Below, piece by piece: positions 15,563-24,876 of a DNA stretch of 64,000 nucleotides (positions are counted from its first letter, which is position 1; every line of letters begins with the position of its first letter). The stretch is from JAAZGD01 sp964489555 (GTDB lineage: Bacteria > Bacillota > Clostridia > Peptostreptococcales > Anaerovoracaceae). The notes below the pieces were generated by a model. The model had not been told where the DNA came from. It saw nothing but the letters and a program-made list of their open reading frames with translations, and did no database searches. The stretch covers positions 1 to 64,000 of the forward strand of contig CAZAZF010000005.1 of the NCBI GenBank assembly GCA_964489555.1, in the 5' to 3' direction. The position numbers and the translations under genes were made by a program.

Positions 15563-17002
15563 CTAGGAGGACTTTAATATTTCCAGTGCTTTGTTCAACT
15601 GATGGTCCTGAGTCACCACTCCGTGAGAGTAGTTGTAGGATTGAGTATCCAATTGAATCATGGTAGTGTAATCCAATACACCATAGGGCCAGAGCCCTAT
15701 GCTTCGTTGAAAATCCGTCACCGCTTTCACCGTTTCAGGATCCATAACTGCGGTAAGCTTTATAGGATACCCCAACAATTGAAGTCGCTGCTGTGCTCCA
15801 TACACATTGAGCCCCGTCATTCCGGCGGATGGCTTCACCTGTTCCTTCATAGGGACAAACCCTTCATAGGAGGCTTTCGCTTTGACCAAATCTCGGGCAA
15901 CGAAATTTTCTACCACATAATCCGGCTGGACTCCTTTGCCGTGAATATCATTTTTATTAGGACTCAAGAAGTAAAAGATCGACAACTTGAAGCTCCCTTC
16001 ATATGGCAATGTGCCAACCATTTGGGCTATGCCCTTTCCGTAGGTGGCGTTTCCAACCAAGGGAGCTGCTTTATGATCCTTCACCGCAGCCGCCAACAAT
16101 TCTGTTGCACTGGCACTGTTGTGATCCACCAGGATTACGGAAGGCAACGGAGCCACAATTCCTTTGGTAGCCATGTGGGTTTCCACCTGTTTCCCCTGTC
16201 GGTAGAAATGAGTAAGGACCCCTTCTTCCACAAAATAATCTGCCACCCGCATTGCTCCGTTGATTAAGCCGCCCCCGTTTCCTCGAAGATCCAAAATTAA
16301 TTTTTCCGCGCCTTGATTTACTAAAGCGATGCGGGCCTGGTTGAATTCCTGATCACTGTCCGAATCGAAAGAAGAAATCTTGATGTAACCGATATCCTCT
16401 CCCATAAGTTGGTAGGTTACAGCCTGGTTCTGAATCTTTTCTCGGGTAACGGTGATGTCATAGGAAGCTCCATCCCGCAAAACCGTAATTTTCACAGCAG
16501 TACCTGCCGGGCCACGTAACAACATGGCAATGTCCTCCAAGGACTTGTTGGCCAGGCTTTTTCCATCGATAAATGTAAGGACATCTCCTGATTTAATGCC
16601 GGCTTTGGCCGCAGGTCCACCGGTATGAATGTCCGTCACCAAGCACTGGTTTCCACTTTTTTGAATGGTTACTCCCACTCCTTCGTAATTGTTGTTTACT
16701 TGGTCTTGAAATTGACCTGCTCCTTCCGTTTCCTCAAAGTAGACGCTATAAGGATCATTAAGGCTGCTCAAAGCCCCCGCAAAGGCACCATTCACCAAAT
16801 CATCCAAAGAAACTTGATCCTTATAGTTTTGTTCAATGAACAACAAATATTCCTCCAAGGACTTAATGCGCTTCTCCATCTTTGCCGTGTCCTGGGCCGT
16901 AGCTCCATACACTGACGGAATAAAAAGGACAAAGGCCAATGAGGTAAGCACCATGGCAATGGCAATAATTATCGCAATAGCTCGAACCGTTCGCTGTTTC
17001 AT
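15563..17002 (-). CDS. S41 carboxy-terminal processing protease (CtpA/CtpB-like)
   Basis: A 479-residue exported protease. It has an N-terminal signal anchor (residues 7-30), a linker, a PDZ domain (about 100-185, with the carboxylate-binding stretch NYEGVGVTIQ), an S41 catalytic core and a C-terminal peptidoglycan-binding repeat (NVYGAQQRLQLLGY). Catalytic residues are the Ser in NSASATELLA and the Lys in NATYGKGIAQ. Family members trim secreted or sporulation proteins; CtpB activates SpoIVFA in Bacillus. It is preceded by the ddl-DUF1934 genes. Confidence 0.92.
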   Translation of the reverse strand: MKQRTVRAIAIIIAIAMVLTSLAFVLFIPSVYGATAQDTAKMEKRIKSLEEYLLFIEQNYKDQVSLDDLVNGAFAGALSSLNDPYSVYFEETEGAGQFQDQVNNNYEGVGVTIQKSGNQCLVTDIHTGGPAAKAGIKSGDVLTFIDGKSLANKSLEDIAMLLRGPAGTAVKITVLRDGASYDITVTREKIQNQAVTYQLMGEDIGYIKISSFDSDSDQEFNQARIALVNQGAEKLILDLRGNGGGLINGAMRVADYFVEEGVLTHFYRQGKQVETHMATKGIVAPLPSVILVDHNSASATELLAAAVKDHKAAPLVGNATYGKGIAQMVGTLPYEGSFKLSIFYFLSPNKNDIHGKGVQPDYVVENFVARDLVKAKASYEGFVPMKEQVKPSAGMTGLNVYGAQQRLQLLGYPIKLTAVMDPETVKAVTDFQRSIGLWPYGVLDYTTMIQLDTQSYNYSHGVVTQDHQLNKALEILKSS

Positions 17003-17060
17003 GTCATTTGTTCATCCTTCCATCTTTTCTCCTAGGCGATTCTCCAAAAGGCTTCCTTAA

Positions 17061-17483
17061 TCATACCACTTCAATCTTCAACTTGTTATGACTTTCCGAA
17101 AGACCCCGAAGACTGATGTGGTAATCAATGTCCAGGGAGCCGCTGCCTTCTTCCCCCAGGTTGTTTTCCACATGGTTGGTCAACACTTCCATCTCAAAAA
17201 CGCCAAAGGGTGTTTCGTAAAATCCCATGGTGCGTTTTCCTTTTTCGAACTCAATCACCGTTTCATCTTCCGGGTCTCCGATTCGTTTCATTTTCACCTT
17301 GTCACCTGTCAATTGCAAATTGGTCTTACACCCGGGAAGACCGGAAAATTCGCTTTCATCATACTCCAAAAAAAGGGATTTCCCCTTTCTGTAAAACTTG
17401 CCTTCTGTCACCAGTTCGATTTTTTCTTCCTCTTCACCTACATAAATTTGTTTGCCTACGATTTTTAGCATGATATCTTTCAT
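17061..17483 (-). CDS. DUF1934 (YwiB-like) beta-barrel protein
   Basis: A 140-residue protein of the DUF1934/YwiB family: a short N-terminal strand, then K-I-E-L-V-T-E-G-x-F-Y, then L-x-Y-x-E-S-E-F-S-G-L, and a C-terminal LDIDYHISLRG. The family has a lipocalin-like calycin fold and no known function. Its start is inside the 3' end of ddl (about 50 bases of overlap in another frame). ATG 17483 has GGGG 7 bases upstream; ATG 17489 and 17471 are alternatives. Confidence 0.8.
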   Translation of the reverse strand: MKDIMLKIVGKQIYVGEEEEKIELVTEGKFYRKGKSLFLEYDESEFSGLPGCKTNLQLTGDKVKMKRIGDPEDETVIEFEKGKRTMGFYETPFGVFEMEVLTNHVENNLGEEGSGSLDIDYHISLRGLSESHNKLKIEVV

Positions 17484-18498
17484 ATCCATACCCCACTATT
17501 CTTTGAATCAATTCCGGAAAGGAGATCCCCTGATTCTCCCAAAGGAGAGGCATCATACTATATTGAGTAAATCCCGGAATTGTATTAATCTCGTTCAAAT
17601 ATATAGTACCCCGTTTTCGGTCGATAAAAAAGTCAATTCGTGCAAACCCGGACCCATCGATAGCCTGAAAGGCTTCTTCGGCAATTTGACCAATCCGTTG
17701 TTCTTGCTCCTCCGTCAGTTCTGCGGGAATCACCAGCTTGGAAGCACCTCCTGTTTGATACTTGGCCCGATAGTCATAGAATTCCTCTGCCGGTAAAATT
17801 TCTCCGACGGAAGAAATCTCCAGATTTTCCGGAGGATTTCCAATCACCGAGATTTCCACCTCACGACATTCCACCCCTTCTTCTACCAATACCCTGCCAT
17901 CAAAGCAAAAGGCCTGTTGCAAAGCCTCTTCCAATCCATCCAAAGTCTTTACTTTGCTGATTCCAACACTGGACCCCATATTAGCAGGTTTTACGAAATA
18001 GGGCAATACCAACTTGCTCGATATTTCCTTATAAATTCTTTCTCTGTTTCGTCGATAACTTTCCTCCGTCACTAAATGGTATTTGCACTGCGGCAATCCA
18101 TTGGCGCGAAAAACATCTTTAGCAGCCCCTTTATCCATGGCCAAGGAAGAGGCCAAAACTCCACAGCCTGCATAAGGAATGTCCAACATTTCCAACATCC
18201 CCTGAATGGTGCCATCCTCCCCAAAGGGGCCATGCAATACAGGAAAGATGAAATCCACCCACTCTTTCAGGTTACCCGGATTCAAAGGTGTAGCCTCTTC
18301 TTCCCATCGGTCTTCCGGAATTTTCTCTATGGATCCGTAATACCGTTTCCATTGTCCTGTTCGAGTAATTCCGATGGGAACCACCTGGTACTGTTCCGTC
18401 TCCTCCGCAGCCCGAATCACCGCCGCTGCGGACATAAGAGAAATTTCATATTCTCCGGACCGACTGCCGAATACTACCCCTAGTCGCACTTTGTCCAT
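17434..18498 (-). CDS. ddl: D-alanine--D-alanine ligase
   Basis: A 354-residue ATP-grasp ligase that makes the D-Ala-D-Ala dipeptide of peptidoglycan. Marks are HGPFGEDGTIQG, the KPANMGSSVGISK ATP-binding loop, ARIDFF and the C-terminal LNEINTIPGFT metal-binding motif. The omega-loop reads EFYDYRAKY with Tyr at the specificity position, which in known ligases goes with D-Ala rather than D-lactate as second substrate. The start at 18498 lies 3 bases after the mutase stop, with AAGGA upstream, so the pair is likely coupled. Confidence 0.95.
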   Translation of the reverse strand: MDKVRLGVVFGSRSGEYEISLMSAAAVIRAAEETEQYQVVPIGITRTGQWKRYYGSIEKIPEDRWEEEATPLNPGNLKEWVDFIFPVLHGPFGEDGTIQGMLEMLDIPYAGCGVLASSLAMDKGAAKDVFRANGLPQCKYHLVTEESYRRNRERIYKEISSKLVLPYFVKPANMGSSVGISKVKTLDGLEEALQQAFCFDGRVLVEEGVECREVEISVIGNPPENLEISSVGEILPAEEFYDYRAKYQTGGASKLVIPAELTEEQEQRIGQIAEEAFQAIDGSGFARIDFFIDRKRGTIYLNEINTIPGFTQYSMMPLLWENQGISFPELIQRIVGYGYERYHAKNRRQTNLCR

Positions 18499-18500
18499 CT

Positions 18501-20231
18501 CTATTCCTTCTCTTTCTCTTTGACCCATTTCGTAAAGAATTCCGTCATGTTCTTTAGCCAGACTTCCACTTCCTCAGAAGATTCCCCGTTTCCAAAAAGA
18601 TACACCTTAAGTTTTGGCTCTGTCCCGGAAGGACGAATAGCAAAACCCCTTTCTCCTTCCAACCTTACTTCCACCACATCCGAAGGCGGCAATGTCTCTC
18701 CCGGCAAATAATCCACGACTTCCTCTACCTTGCACCCCGCCACTCGGCCGGGAGGATGGGTTCGCCACTCTTCCATCAGCCTTCCCATGGTATCCATTCC
18801 TTTGGCACCGGGAAACTGAAAATCCAACAAATGATTTTTTGTATACCCATACTCTTCGTAGATTTCTTCCAGTCGTTGAATTAAAGTTCTTCCCCGACGC
18901 TTGTACCATGCCGCCATTTCACAAATCAACATCACTCCATTGACCCCGTCTTTGTCCCGCACATAAGTCCCCGCCAAATAGCCGTAACTTTCTTCAAACC
19001 CGAAAACAAATTCTTGAGATCGTCCTTGATCTTCCAGCTGCCCGATTTTTTCTCCAATGTATTTAAATCCGGTCAAGGTGGCTTCCACCCGAACCCCATA
19101 ATCTCTCACCATTCGGTCCAACATGGGCGTCGTTACAATAGTGCGCACCATCATGGGATTATCCGGAAGGGTGCCCTTTTCTTTTCTTTGCCGGCATAGA
19201 AAATCTCCCAGCAAAAGACCCATCTCGTTGCCCGTAGGAAGATGATAAACCCCTTGATGAAGAACACCAACCCCCACCCGATCGCAATCCGGGTCCGTGG
19301 CCAATACCAAGTCGGCTTGCTTTTCTTCTGCCAATGCCAGGGCCAGGGCCAAGGCCTCCGGCTTCTCCGGATTGGGATAAGGACATGTAGGGAAATGGCC
19401 ATCGGGAGCTTCCTGTTCCGGTACCACCCAAAACCGGCCTACTTGTATACGACGAAATATTTCGCATACCGGTTCCAATCCGGCCCCGTTCAAAGGACTA
19501 TATACCAGAGATAGGTTTTCACAAAAAACATCCATTCGCTCTCCCAGCACTTGCTGGTAATAAGCTTCCTTGGTTTCTTCTCCCATCCAGTGAAAAACAC
19601 CCGGCTGCTGGTTGTTGGTGTCTCCGTCTTCTTCCTTGACAAACCAGGGTTGCTTTTGGATTTCATCTAAAATCAAGGCGGCTTCTTTTTCCGTCACCTG
19701 ACATCCCCGGTGATTATATACCTTATACCCATTGTACTCCGAAGGATTATGGCTGGCAGTTATCATAATTCCCATTGCACATCCATGATGCCTCGTAGCA
19801 TAGCTTAAGGCCGGTGCAGGCATCAATGTGTCATATATGTAGGCATTCAATCCGGCTTGAGTTACCACACGACCAGCCAACTCACCGAACTCCCGGGATT
19901 GAATTCGACTATCGTAACCGATGGCCACCTTTTCCCCCAGCCTATATTTCTTAATATAGGAAACCAACCCTCGCGTGGTTTTTTCTACGGTATAACCATT
20001 CATTCGATTGGTCCCGGCTCCCAGCTTTCCTCGAAGTCCTCCGGTGCCAAAAGCCAACTCCCGGTAAAACCGGTCCTCCCCTTCCTCCAGAGCCCTCATA
20101 TCCCCGGATTCCACGGCATGCCATAAAGAAAGAAGTTCTTCCCGAATATCCTTTTCCAACCCGGGCTGCTTCAACCAGGTTTGGAACGACTCTTTCCAGC
20201 GAGAAAGTTCACTGCTATTTGGCTGATTCAT
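18501..20231 (-). CDS. Phospho-sugar mutase (phosphoglucomutase/phosphomannomutase)
   Basis: A 576-residue alpha-D-phosphohexomutase of the long PgcA type. It shows the active-site serine loop TASHNPSEYNG, the metal loop DPDCDRVG, the sugar-binding GFEESYGY and the phosphate-binding RPSGTEPKLK. It interconverts hexose 1- and 6-phosphates, feeding UDP-glucose and envelope polysaccharides. It is followed directly by ddl. Confidence 0.93.
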   Translation of the reverse strand: MNQPNSSELSRWKESFQTWLKQPGLEKDIREELLSLWHAVESGDMRALEEGEDRFYRELAFGTGGLRGKLGAGTNRMNGYTVEKTTRGLVSYIKKYRLGEKVAIGYDSRIQSREFGELAGRVVTQAGLNAYIYDTLMPAPALSYATRHHGCAMGIMITASHNPSEYNGYKVYNHRGCQVTEKEAALILDEIQKQPWFVKEEDGDTNNQQPGVFHWMGEETKEAYYQQVLGERMDVFCENLSLVYSPLNGAGLEPVCEIFRRIQVGRFWVVPEQEAPDGHFPTCPYPNPEKPEALALALALAEEKQADLVLATDPDCDRVGVGVLHQGVYHLPTGNEMGLLLGDFLCRQRKEKGTLPDNPMMVRTIVTTPMLDRMVRDYGVRVEATLTGFKYIGEKIGQLEDQGRSQEFVFGFEESYGYLAGTYVRDKDGVNGVMLICEMAAWYKRRGRTLIQRLEEIYEEYGYTKNHLLDFQFPGAKGMDTMGRLMEEWRTHPPGRVAGCKVEEVVDYLPGETLPPSDVVEVRLEGERGFAIRPSGTEPKLKVYLFGNGESSEEVEVWLKNMTEFFTKWVKEKEKE

Positions 20232-20266
20232 AAAATCTTCCTTTCTTTTTTTCTTTGAATCATTGA

Positions 20267-20275
20267 ATTATACCA
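20267..20275 (-). promoter_or_regulatory. Extended -10 promoter of the mutase-ddl unit
   Basis: On minus, TGGTATAAT is an extended -10 with no good -35 at 17 bases. It lies about 35 bases before the mutase start in the divergent gap shared with the htrA gene. Confidence 0.55.
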
Positions 20276-20368
20276 CAAAAATATCACCAAATCTTCATTT
20301 TTTAGTCGTATACTTTTATGCCGTAAGGGGTATATATTGGATATATAATGAAGGAGGCGCATGTAAAA

Positions 20369-21592
20369 ATGGAACAATACAAAGGTTCATATGAAAACCG
20401 GGAATATGGACCCGGTATCCGGCAGGCATACTACTACACCAGTCCCGAACCAGAGAAAAAGAAAAACAAGTGGGGACGAAAAGGGTTGGCGATTCTGGCT
20501 GTCCTCTTCCTTATACTATCCGGAACGCTAGGTTTTGCCGGAGGACTTTTGGCTACAGGCGTGGCACAGGATTTAACCCTGCAGGAAACCCTGAATCAAA
20601 TTCTTCCGCAGCGAGCCACTTCCCAAGGGTCCGAAACCGGATTTAATTTGGAAAAAGCCACCGGAAGTGAAATGACCATTCAGGAAATCATTCATCAAGC
20701 AGCCCACGCGGTAGTTGAAATCCGAACGGAATCTGTGGCTACCGACTTCTGGTTGGGTCAGTATGTAACCCAGGGTGCCGGCTCCGGGGTCATCGTGGAG
20801 TCTAACGGAATCATCCTCACAAACAACCATGTAATTCAAGGGGCACAAAAGATTACCGTCTCTCTGAAAAACGGAAAGAGCTATGAGGCAAAAGTCATTG
20901 GTACTGACCAGCAGACCGATGTAGCCGTTCTTCAAATCAATGAAACCGGACTGACTACTGCCCGAATCGGCGACAGCAGCCAATTGGTGGTTGGAGATTT
21001 GGCGGTGGCCATTGGAAATCCTTTGGGGCAATTAGGCGGAACTGCTACGGCCGGAATCATCAGTGCCTTGGATCGGGAAGTTACCATTGACGGAAAAACC
21101 ATGTCCCTTCTTCAAACCGATGCTTCCATCAATCCCGGAAATTCCGGAGGCGGGTTATTCAATCAATATGGACAGCTTATCGGCATTGTAGTGGCCAAAT
21201 CAGGGGGATCCAATGTGGAAGGATTGGGTTTTGCCATCCCCATCAACACCGCCAAGGTCATCGCAGACCAGCTGATGGCACATGGCTACGTTCAAGGCAG
21301 AGTACAAATGGGCCTTACCTTAGTGGACATCACCACCTCTTATGACGCCTCCCGACATGGTGTCAATGCATTGGGTTTGTATGTGGTTTCCGCAGACAGC
21401 GCTCAAGCAAAAGCCGCCGGATTTATGAGTGGGGACCGGCTCCTTTCCATTGAGGATGCAGTAATCAATCATTTCCCCGATGTAACGAAAGCGTTGGAAA
21501 AATACGAGGTAGGAGACACGGTGCAAGTTACCGTGGCCCGTCAAGATCAAACTCGGATTTTAACCTTGATTCTGGGAGAGAAGCGGCCTTAA
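20369..21592 (+). CDS. HtrA/DegP-type serine protease
   Basis: A 407-residue S1C protease. A Tyr-rich cytoplasmic N-terminus is followed by a single membrane segment (about residues 46-68 of the protein), the trypsin-like domain and one C-terminal PDZ domain. The triad is visible as His in TNNHVIQGA, Asp in QTDVAVLQ and Ser in NPGNSGGGLF. It would act outside the membrane on misfolded envelope proteins. AAGGAGG is 11 bases before ATG 20369. The upstream ATG 20348 overlaps the site and is less likely. Its 3' end overlaps the convergent AlkD-like gene by 65 bases. Confidence 0.93.
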   Translation: MEQYKGSYENREYGPGIRQAYYYTSPEPEKKKNKWGRKGLAILAVLFLILSGTLGFAGGLLATGVAQDLTLQETLNQILPQRATSQGSETGFNLEKATGSEMTIQEIIHQAAHAVVEIRTESVATDFWLGQYVTQGAGSGVIVESNGIILTNNHVIQGAQKITVSLKNGKSYEAKVIGTDQQTDVAVLQINETGLTTARIGDSSQLVVGDLAVAIGNPLGQLGGTATAGIISALDREVTIDGKTMSLLQTDASINPGNSGGGLFNQYGQLIGIVVAKSGGSNVEGLGFAIPINTAKVIADQLMAHGYVQGRVQMGLTLVDITTSYDASRHGVNALGLYVVSADSAQAKAAGFMSGDRLLSIEDAVINHFPDVTKALEKYEVGDTVQVTVARQDQTRILTLILGEKRP

Positions 21593-22292
21593 GGATTTTC
21601 CATTTTTCTTTCTCGACTGGAGAAACTGTTCTGGACTCAATGATTTTTTGAATCCCTTTGTTGTGTACAAAGGGATCTTTTATTTCTCGCTCCCTGAAAA
21701 TCCGCTCTACCTCCTGTGGGTCCACCAAGTAACACTGCTGAAGCATCCAGGCTGCCGCCATTTTACCATAATAGCCTGGCACCTCCTGCTGAGTAACAAC
21801 CCCATATATTTCCTGCAAATAAGGAGGCGTCCGATAATATCCCATGGCACAAACCAAAAAAAATCGAAGGAAATATGTTTTTCGACTTCTCCCATACTCC
21901 ATCAATACGGGCCAGAAATTTACCCGTTCTTCTTTGGTTTTTAAAAAATGAAAATCCGTTTTGCAAAGATCACATACGGGCCAACTATCGATGGCCTCCA
22001 CGAAGGGACCCAATCTCTCCATACGCTCATCAAACCCCATCTTTTCATGGCCCAACACCAAACCCCACAGAATTTTTTCTTCCATATAAAGGGTTTCGGA
22101 AAACTCCCACTCTGTTTCGCACATCATCAAAAAAGCCCGGGAATCTTCTTTCAAAATTCCTCGAGCCATTTTCCTCAGCTCCGGCATGGGCACTCCTAAA
22201 ATTCCGGCCACATCCGGTGTCAGCTTTTCTACAAAGCTTTGGTGTCTCTGGTCTGCTTTTTCCTTTAATTGATTCAGGATTGTTGCTCTCAT
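21528..22292 (-). CDS. AlkD-like DNA alkylation repair protein
   Basis: A 254-residue all-helical HEAT-repeat protein of the DNA alkylation repair family. Recognisable stretches are GVPMPELRKMAR, SWPVCDLCKTDFHF (the conserved Trp/Asp-rich segment of AlkD-like proteins) and a C-terminal VHNKGIQKIIES. AlkD excises bulky N3/N7-alkylated bases, but many clostridial paralogues are untested. Its start forms an ATGA overlap with the GntR gene stop, so translation is coupled to a regulator, which is unusual for a repair gene. Confidence 0.8.
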   Translation of the reverse strand: MRATILNQLKEKADQRHQSFVEKLTPDVAGILGVPMPELRKMARGILKEDSRAFLMMCETEWEFSETLYMEEKILWGLVLGHEKMGFDERMERLGPFVEAIDSWPVCDLCKTDFHFLKTKEERVNFWPVLMEYGRSRKTYFLRFFLVCAMGYYRTPPYLQEIYGVVTQQEVPGYYGKMAAAWMLQQCYLVDPQEVERIFREREIKDPFVHNKGIQKIIESRTVSPVEKEKWKILKAASLPESRLKSEFDLDGPR

Positions 22293-22954
22293 CGATGTTT
22301 CACTTCCTCGCAAATAACCATTTGCTTTAACCCGTCGATGTGGTCATCCGCTGCATTGCGCGCCATGAGGGTGTCCCCTTTTACAATGCCTTCCAAGATT
22401 TGCTTGTGCTCATCCGGCATTTTTTCCGCCCGACGAAAATCATCGTAGTAAAGATATCGAAAACGCAACACCATTTCTTGAAGCTGCTCCACCATGGATA
22501 CCAACACCTTGTTGCCGGTTCCTTCCACGATCAAGTGATGAAATCGAGTATCATTCTTGATCATTTCCGGAGTATTTTCGGCAATCACCGCCTGATTAAA
22601 GGCATCACTGACCCGAATCAATTCCCGCTTCTGGTTTTCCGTCATTCTAGCCGCAGCAAATTGAGCCGCCAATCCTTCCATGGTTTGACGCACTTCCAAA
22701 ATGTCTACCATGTCCTTGGTGGAAATGGAAGAAGCATAAGCGCCTCTTCGGGGCTCAATAATCACCAACCCCTCTTTTTCCAGCTTTCGAATGGCTTCCC
22801 GCACCGGGGTTCGAGATACACCCATCTCTTCTGCCAGCTCCACTTCCATCATCCGGGTGCCAGGAGAAATTTTTCCTGTTAAAATCAACAGCTTAAGCTC
22901 TTCATACACAACCTCCCGTAAGGGCTTATGGTTGTGAATGTCAAAATTGATCAT
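22289..22954 (-). CDS. GntR-family regulator, FCD (FadR) subfamily
   Basis: A 221-residue regulator. An N-terminal winged helix (E-L-A-E-E-M-G-V-S-R-T-P-V-R-E-A, residues 41-56) precedes an all-helical FCD ligand domain with the expected Asp/His metal-binding pattern (DTRFHHLI and a C-terminal DDHIDGL). FCD regulators often respond to carboxylic acids. No adjacent metabolic operon other than ispE is present, so the target is not evident. Confidence 0.92.
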   Translation of the reverse strand: MINFDIHNHKPLREVVYEELKLLILTGKISPGTRMMEVELAEEMGVSRTPVREAIRKLEKEGLVIIEPRRGAYASSISTKDMVDILEVRQTMEGLAAQFAAARMTENQKRELIRVSDAFNQAVIAENTPEMIKNDTRFHHLIVEGTGNKVLVSMVEQLQEMVLRFRYLYYDDFRRAEKMPDEHKQILEGIVKGDTLMARNAADDHIDGLKQMVICEEVKHR

Positions 22955-22959
22955 CTTTG

Positions 22960-23922
22960 CTACTCCTCTTCTACATTTTCCGGGGTATCAGAGCCTTTCA
23001 ACGGGGAAGTATGAGTCAGTGCCACTTGAGAAAACATCTTTTTCATCTCCAGCGCCACTTTCTCTGCTTTTTTCTTCTGTTGAAAAATTCCAAAGATGGT
23101 GGGCCCGCTGCCACTCATTTGGACGAATCCTTCTCCGGCCAAGCCCTCCATCCTGTTTTTTGTATACACGATTATAGGATACTTCTTCCCGGCAACAATT
23201 TCAAGGTCATTTCCCATGTTTTCTCCAATCTTTTGCCAGTTCTTTTCCACCAAACCTTCTATTAGCTTATAAGATAAAGGAGAAGATTTTTCCAACTCCT
23301 GATCCCACGCCTGATATATGTCTTTGGTAGAGGATTCCACATCGGGTGTAACCAATACCACCCAACAATCCAATCCTTCCAAGGGACGAAGGCATGTGCC
23401 GGTTCCCGTTGCCTGAGCACAGGTACAAGGTCTTTCATCTTGAAGAAACTGGCGTTTCAAAAAAGGGTGGCAGGCTACTTGCCCCCCCATGGAAAAAGGC
23501 ACATCGGATCCCAGTTCCTCGGCCAATTTCAACAAAAAATCATAGTCCTGACGACTGCCCAACAGGTGATCCATGGCCAGCAGTACTGCCGCACCGTTTC
23601 CGCTGCCTCCCGCCAAGCCGGATGCCAGTGGAATTCGTTTTTCCAAATAAATATCCACTCCCCCACCATATCCGGTAGCTTCCTTCATTCTAGCCGCTGC
23701 TTGAAAAGCCAGATTCCCGGCGTCCAGCGGCAGCTGAGGATGGTTGGTAGTAAGTCGGATTTCCGAAGTGTTTTCATTTAACCCCACAGAAACCAGGTCA
23801 TGTAGGGTTACCTGTTGCAAGACCATATCCACCCGATGATAGCCGTCCGGAAGGCGTTCCATCACATTCAACAACAAATTAATTTTTCCGTAGGATTTGA
23901 TAACCACAGAAGATTGACTCAT
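22960..23922 (-). CDS. ispE: 4-diphosphocytidyl-2-C-methyl-D-erythritol kinase
   Basis: A 320-residue GHMP kinase of the MEP isoprenoid pathway; it phosphorylates CDP-ME at the 2-position. Motifs: YGKINLLLNV near the N-terminus, the ATP loop PLASGLAGGSGNGAAVL, and a C-terminal MSGSGPTIFG. The start at 23922 has AAGGAG 6 bases upstream. About 40 residues in the middle (the segment with several Cys near CTCAQATGTGTCLRPL) look like an insertion relative to the usual 280-290-residue enzymes. Confidence 0.93.
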   Translation of the reverse strand: MSQSSVVIKSYGKINLLLNVMERLPDGYHRVDMVLQQVTLHDLVSVGLNENTSEIRLTTNHPQLPLDAGNLAFQAAARMKEATGYGGGVDIYLEKRIPLASGLAGGSGNGAAVLLAMDHLLGSRQDYDFLLKLAEELGSDVPFSMGGQVACHPFLKRQFLQDERPCTCAQATGTGTCLRPLEGLDCWVVLVTPDVESSTKDIYQAWDQELEKSSPLSYKLIEGLVEKNWQKIGENMGNDLEIVAGKKYPIIVYTKNRMEGLAGEGFVQMSGSGPTIFGIFQQKKKAEKVALEMKKMFSQVALTHTSPLKGSDTPENVEEE

Positions 23923-24009
23923 CGAAAACTCCTTCCATTTCTGAATATCCAAAATTGGAAAAACGGAGAAGCGCCTTTCTTTGGCTCTCCCCCGCTTTTA
24001 TGGATTCCT

Positions 24010-24876
24010 TTATTTCTTTTTCTTCGCCTTGGATGTCCCCTTTTTCGGATTGGTAGTGCCGGATTTCTTTCGTTGTTCCTCGGCTCGTGCTTCTTTTTCC
24101 GCGCGAGCTTTCGTTCCGGACTTGTATTCACTCCCCGCCTCTCGAATGGGTCTGGGTTGTTTTACTCTCTTACGATTTCCGTCTTCATAAAACTTTTCCT
24201 TGGCGGCTCTTTCTTCTAAAATTCGTGCAATTTCTTTTTCCTTTTGAGCCCGAGCCTTGGCTTCTGCCACAGCCGCCCTCTCCTTGGCTTTTTTATCTTT
24301 AGCCACCACTTCCTCTACCGACTTGCCTTTTTCCTTGGCCACTTTATAGGGGTTCACTTTGTCTTCTTCCTTCTTGGGCTTCTTCCCCTTTTCATCTTTG
24401 TTTTTCATAGCCTTGGTGGAAAGGAACAATACAGCCACCATCATGGCGCCCATCAACACCATGTTAACCGTCATATCTTTCGAAGTGTCTCTCGTAGAAA
24501 AGTGAAGGCGAATAGGCTCTTCTAAAAATTCCCCGGAAACGGATTGAAAGGATTCATCCACCACCAATTGATATTGGGTGTTTTCTTTTAAATCCCCCTG
24601 GACCGCTACCAATGCCAAACCTTCTTCCTTTGGACTATAGGCTATGGTAAAATCTACCTTATTGTTTTCCGAGTCGGTGAAACGAATAGCCTTGACATTA
24701 TCTTCTACGTTTACATCTTGATTGAAATAGAGCTTAACAGCAAAATTAATGGCTTGGTAGTCCGTCCCCCCGTCCTCCGGAAAGCTTTCTTCCAGCACCA
24801 ACGCCCCAAAGGCCATGGATGTGGTGGACATCAATAACACCGCGATTAAAATTACGAGAAATCCCCTTCTCTTCAT
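24010..24876 (-). CDS. Exported Ig-like (SbsA-type) domain protein with basic tail
   Basis: A 288-residue protein with a signal peptide ending near AFG (about residue 24), one bacterial Ig-like domain of the SbsA kind (residues 28-130, with the S-x-P-x-D-x-x and L-x-x-x-T-x-Y-x-L-x-V pattern), a transmembrane segment (about 137-158) and a long Lys/Glu/Ala-rich helical tail ending in poly-Lys. The predicted topology places the Ig domain outside and the basic tail in the cytoplasm. The function is unknown. Its start overlaps the tadA stop (ATGA). Confidence 0.75.
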   Translation of the reverse strand: MKRRGFLVILIAVLLMSTTSMAFGALVLEESFPEDGGTDYQAINFAVKLYFNQDVNVEDNVKAIRFTDSENNKVDFTIAYSPKEEGLALVAVQGDLKENTQYQLVVDESFQSVSGEFLEEPIRLHFSTRDTSKDMTVNMVLMGAMMVAVLFLSTKAMKNKDEKGKKPKKEEDKVNPYKVAKEKGKSVEEVVAKDKKAKERAAVAEAKARAQKEKEIARILEERAAKEKFYEDGNRKRVKQPRPIREAGSEYKSGTKARAEKEARAEEQRKKSGTTNPKKGTSKAKKKK

